Positions 61,281-64,000 of a stretch of DNA of 64,000 nt are shown here, piece by piece; within the stretch, counting starts at the first letter, position 1; each line of letters begins with the position of its first letter. Under the pieces are notes generated by a model. It had not been told where the DNA came from, did not search any database, and worked only from the letters and a program-made list of their open reading frames with translations. Source of the stretch: Mycobacteriaceae bacterium (GTDB lineage: Bacteria > Actinomycetota > Actinomycetes > Mycobacteriales > Mycobacteriaceae); NCBI GenBank assembly GCA_019749805.1, contig JAIEPH010000031.1:1-64000 (forward strand), given 5' to 3'. Position numbers and translations under genes: made by a program.

Positions 61281-61805
61281 TCAGAGGATTCCATCCAGAA
61301 TGCCTGCGGGCAAAGGGATTCCAAGCCCAGAATAGAACGCGTAGAAGCTGCCGACCGAGAGCACCGCTCCGATGACGATGTTGCGGACGTAGTGCTTACT
61401 GCCCAGAACTGTCGCCGTCCCCGCGAACAGCAGAGCGCCGGTGATCGCCCAGCCCAGCGGCATCACGAGCAGGATCGTGGCGACGAAGATGCCGACGAGT
61501 AGGCCGACGGTGCGCCAGTCAGCCGGCGCGTCAGGGTCGACGTCCTCACCGGCTTCCGCCTCCCCCACCGACCCGCGCGGGATCGCGATGGCCAACACGA
61601 TTGCCAGAGCGATCAATACGACGCCGATGACGACGGGGAACATCTTCGGACCGACGGGGTCGACCTTCGCAAAGCCCGCCTCGAGGGTGAGCGCGTCGTA
61701 GATCACGAATGCGCCGACCGCGACGAGCACGACACAGACGAGGTACTGCGCTTTGTCTGTTCGTTTCTCGGGCGGTGCGGTCACCGCATCGTCTGTGGTC
61801 GTCAT
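61281..61805 (-). CDS. tctB: Tripartite tricarboxylate transporter, small membrane subunit TctB
   Basis: A 174-residue protein with four hydrophobic helices ([19 protein letters not shown] first) and the family feature [14 protein letters not shown]. It is the poorly conserved small partner of TctA. ATG 61805 overlaps the tctC stop (ATGA). A hydrophilic Asp/Glu-rich loop separates helices 2 and 3. Confidence 0.9.
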   Translation of the reverse strand: MTTTDDAVTAPPEKRTDKAQYLVCVVLVAVGAFVIYDALTLEAGFAKVDPVGPKMFPVVIGVVLIALAIVLAIAIPRGSVGEAEAGEDVDPDAPADWRTVGLLVGIFVATILLVMPLGWAITGALLFAGTATVLGSKHYVRNIVIGAVLSVGSFYAFYSGLGIPLPAGILDGIL

Positions 61806-62785
61806 AGCAGCCCCAACTCGGTCAGGGTCGTCGAGACCCGGTTGTCTTGTTCCACGAGAAACTCTTCGAACGCTTCGCCCGTCATGAACGCGTCGGTCCA
61901 GCCGTTCTTCACCAATGCGTCTTTCCACCCCTGGGTGGCGTGGAGGTCTTCGAGCACCTTGATCATCGATCTCCTGGCGTCGTCGGAAATGCCCGGCGGC
62001 GCAAGGACGCCGCGCCAATTGGCGAAGGTCATGTCGATGCCCGACTCCTTGAGGGTCGGAGCGTCTATGCCTTCGACCCGCTCGTCGCTCGACACGGCGA
62101 GCACGCGCAATTGGCCGGCTTCGATCTGATCGATGAGCTCGCCGGGACTCGACGTACCGACCGTGATCTTCTTGCCCAGCAGCGCGGTCAGCAGATCTCC
62201 GCCGCCGTCATAGGTGACGAAGTTGACCGATTTCGGATCGAGGCCGACCGTCTTCGCCAGTTCCATGGGGAACAAATGGTCTGGTCCACCTGGTGACGAG
62301 CCGCCGCCGATCGTCACCTTCGCGGGATCGGCTTTCCATGCTGCGACGAAGTCCTGCACCGTCTTGAAGGGTGAGTCGGCGGGAACGAAAATCGCTCCGG
62401 GATCCTCGATCAACTTCGCGAGGGCGGTGGCATCGGAAGCGTTGATCTTGGATCCGTTGGTGTACGTGGCGCCGACGACACCCAGGCCCATCGTCATCAT
62501 GAGGTCGTCGTTGCCCTTTTCGTTCATCAGCCGGGCCATCGCCACGGTGCCGCCGGCGCCGAGCACATTGAAGACCTCGATGCGACCGGTGATGTCGTCG
62601 TCCTGCATGATCTTCACCGCGGTGCGAGCGGTCAGGTCGTAGCCGCCGCCGGGGCTGTTGGGCACCATCATGCGCAGCCGGTGCAAGCCGAGTTCCCCGC
62701 CGTCGCGGGTGACGCCGCAGGCTGTAGCCAGCAGCGCGGCGATCAGGACGATGACGAGCATCGGCCGGGTGTGCGTGCTTTTCAC
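61802..62785 (-). CDS. tctC: Tripartite tricarboxylate transporter, substrate-binding lipoprotein TctC
   Basis: A 327-residue extracytoplasmic binding protein anchored by a lipobox cysteine (LLATAC). The Bug/TctC fold is seen in MMVPNSPGGGYDLTAR, GGGSSPGGPDHLF and VTYDGGGDLLTALLG. It delivers a carboxylate, possibly citrate; the ligand cannot be read. GTG 62785 is preferred because GGGGAC stands 3 nt before it and it starts at a short charged n-region; in-frame starts up to 62821 exist. Confidence 0.92.
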   Translation of the reverse strand: MKSTHTRPMLVIVLIAALLATACGVTRDGGELGLHRLRMMVPNSPGGGYDLTARTAVKIMQDDDITGRIEVFNVLGAGGTVAMARLMNEKGNDDLMMTMGLGVVGATYTNGSKINASDATALAKLIEDPGAIFVPADSPFKTVQDFVAAWKADPAKVTIGGGSSPGGPDHLFPMELAKTVGLDPKSVNFVTYDGGGDLLTALLGKKITVGTSSPGELIDQIEAGQLRVLAVSSDERVEGIDAPTLKESGIDMTFANWRGVLAPPGISDDARRSMIKVLEDLHATQGWKDALVKNGWTDAFMTGEAFEEFLVEQDNRVSTTLTELGLL

Positions 62786-62835
62786 GTCGTCCCCAATCAC
62801 GTCAGTTGTGATGCTCAGCAATACTGGAACGTACA

Positions 62836-62849
62836 GTGACCCAGGTCAC
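62836..62849. promoter_or_regulatory. CRP-like palindrome between tctC and the sensor kinase
   Basis: GTGACC-CA-GGTCAC is a perfect 14-bp palindrome that fits GTGA-N6-TCAC. It lies 51-64 nt before the tctC start and 23-36 nt before the kinase start, so it can control both. Sequence beyond the palindrome (CG..TGAGTAC) is also shared with the glcP site. Confidence 0.62.
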
Positions 62850-62871
62850 GCATGAGTACGCAAAGGACGTT

Positions 62872-64000
62872 TTGGTCGTTGTGAAACTTCTCCGCAGTCC
62901 GGCTCGAGGCTTCCGCAGCCTGGCTGGCCAGTTCCTGGTCTTTCAGTTGCTGGTCGTCGCGATCGTGCTGATCGCGGTGGCAGCGGTGTCGGTGGCGCAG
63001 TCGACACGGGAGTTCCGTGAGGTGCGTGGCGCGCGAATGATCGCCGTCGCTGAGAACATGGCGTCCACGCCGGTCGTGCGAGACAGGTATGCCGACCCCG
63101 GAGCCGCCAGGGTGCTGGCGCCAGAGGTCGACCGTGCGGTGGCCCTATCGGGTGCGGGGCTTGCAGAGATCATCGACCCGGGTGGCACGGTGCGGGTGTC
63201 GTCGGATCCGTCGCGCATCGGCGCGCAGGTCGACATGGGGCCGACCAGGGCGGACGAAGGGCGAGCCTGGTTCGGCGATCTGACGATCGACGGGGTGCAC
63301 AGCCTCGTGGGCGAGGTGCCCATCCTCGCCGACACCGGCGACGTGGTGTCGGTGGCGTCGGTCAGCGAGCGTTATCCGTCGGTCTGGGAGTTGATGGGCG
63401 CGTCCGGCGAACGTCTGCTGTTCTATCTCGGCTTGGGCGCGGCGCTGGGCCTACTGGCATCCTGGCTGCTGTCGAGGCGGATCAAACGGCACACCCGTGG
63501 ATTGGAGATCGCCGAGATCGCCGGGCTTGCGGATCATCGCGAAGCGTTGTTGCACAGCATTCGCGAGGGCGTTGTTGCGGTGAACAACGAGGGCGACATC
63601 ACGCTGCTCAACGACAGTGCGCAGGATCTGCTGGGGGTGACCGACGATGCGGTGGGGCGTCCGGTGGACAGTGTGGGGTTGGATCCCGCGGTCGTCGACT
63701 TCTTACTGTCGGGTGAGGACGGCCAGTCCGCCGGCGATACCGTGATCGTCACGCGGACAAGGGTGCTGGCGTTGAACCGGAGGGCGGCGACGAGCCAGGG
63801 CCAGCGGATCGGCACGGTTACGACGATGCGTGACAGCACCGAGCTGGCGGCTCTGCAGGGCCAGCTGTCGTCGCACAAGAGCGTGACGGACACGCTGCGC
63901 GCGCAGACGCACGAGTTCGCGAACCAGCTGCACACCATCTCTGGCTTGGTCCAGCTGGGTGAATATGATTCGGTGCGTGATCTGGTCGGCACTCTGACGC
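62872..64000 (+). CDS. CitA/DcuS-type sensor histidine kinase (partial, 3' end outside)
   Basis: About 376 residues before the window edge. Numbered from GTG 62881: first helix about 17-40, a periplasmic single-cache domain (41-172), second helix about 178-196, a PAS domain (about 216-320), and the start of the SpoB-like kinase helix with phosphoacceptor H344 in AQTHEFANQLHTISG. The ATPase domain lies beyond the edge. TTG 62872 has AAAGGA 4 nt upstream and is preferred over GTG 62881. Divergent from tctCBA, so it probably senses the carboxylate the transporter takes up; a CitB-type response regulator is expected next. Confidence 0.9.
   Translation, partial: MVVVKLLRSPARGFRSLAGQFLVFQLLVVAIVLIAVAAVSVAQSTREFREVRGARMIAVAENMASTPVVRDRYADPGAARVLAPEVDRAVALSGAGLAEIIDPGGTVRVSSDPSRIGAQVDMGPTRADEGRAWFGDLTIDGVHSLVGEVPILADTGDVVSVASVSERYPSVWELMGASGERLLFYLGLGAALGLLASWLLSRRIKRHTRGLEIAEIAGLADHREALLHSIREGVVAVNNEGDITLLNDSAQDLLGVTDDAVGRPVDSVGLDPAVVDFLLSGEDGQSAGDTVIVTRTRVLALNRRAATSQGQRIGTVTTMRDSTELAALQGQLSSHKSVTDTLRAQTHEFANQLHTISGLVQLGEYDSVRDLVGTLT

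Overview
The window is chromosomal DNA of a fast-growing mycobacterium (Mycolicibacterium type). Reasons: high GC with GTG/TTG starts, a complete Pup-proteasome system, mycothiol synthesis (mshC), MTB12/LppK-type exported proteins, and a gene order that follows Mycobacterium tuberculosis Rv2089c to Rv2141c. The PE/PPE genes found in that interval of M. tuberculosis are absent, and genes typical of fast growers are present (glucose permease, assimilatory nitrate reductase, tripartite tricarboxylate transporter). No insertion sequence, prophage or CRISPR array was seen.

Layout. 1-9.2 kb: aminopeptidase pepE, a FEN-type exonuclease, a Gln/Pro-rich membrane protein, then the leftward cluster pafB-pafC-tatA-tatC-helY. 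9.2-22.4 kb: protein-degradation locus with the Pup ligase pafA, the operon dop-pup-prcB-prcA and the proteasomal ATPase mpa. It is interleaved with a methyltransferase, two alpha/beta hydrolases, a 40-codon small ORF, two tandem paralogous membrane proteins and an unknown 210-aa protein. 22.5-31 kb: MTB12-family protein, lppK, DUF503, trmI, a RecB-like nuclease, a thioesterase, an ArsR/SRPBCC pair, a WrbA-like flavoprotein, a mercuric-reductase-like enzyme, and hisE-hisG. 31-42.4 kb: glucose permease, HAD phosphatase, metH, PAC2 protein, SDR, mshC and cysQ, with two pseudogenes. 42.5-53.3 kb: the SCO1664/DUF3090/histidine-phosphatase/uppP group, lppL, pyrD, a PknH-like receptor kinase, PEBP, an M20 peptidase and tRNA-Leu(GAG). 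53.3-64 kb: PaiB-like protein, nitrate reductase-diflavin fusion with its transporter, a universal stress protein, tctCBA and a divergent CitA/DcuS-type sensor kinase cut by the window end.

How it fits together. Mpa, PrcAB, Pup, Dop and PafA form one tagging and degradation pathway; PafBC sits with it by position but is a WYL-domain regulator pair. The nitrate pair (transporter and reductase) and the Tct operon with its sensor are nutrient-uptake modules. CRP-like palindromes lie in front of both the glucose permease and the Tct/sensor divergon.

The most striking non-coding signal is upstream of metH. An 86-nt leader matches the S-adenosylhomocysteine riboswitch consensus, starts at the predicted transcription start, and ends in a hairpin that masks the metH ribosome binding site and competes with the aptamer pseudoknot. 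Many genes here also appear leaderless, with a TANNNT box 6-7 nt before the start codon.
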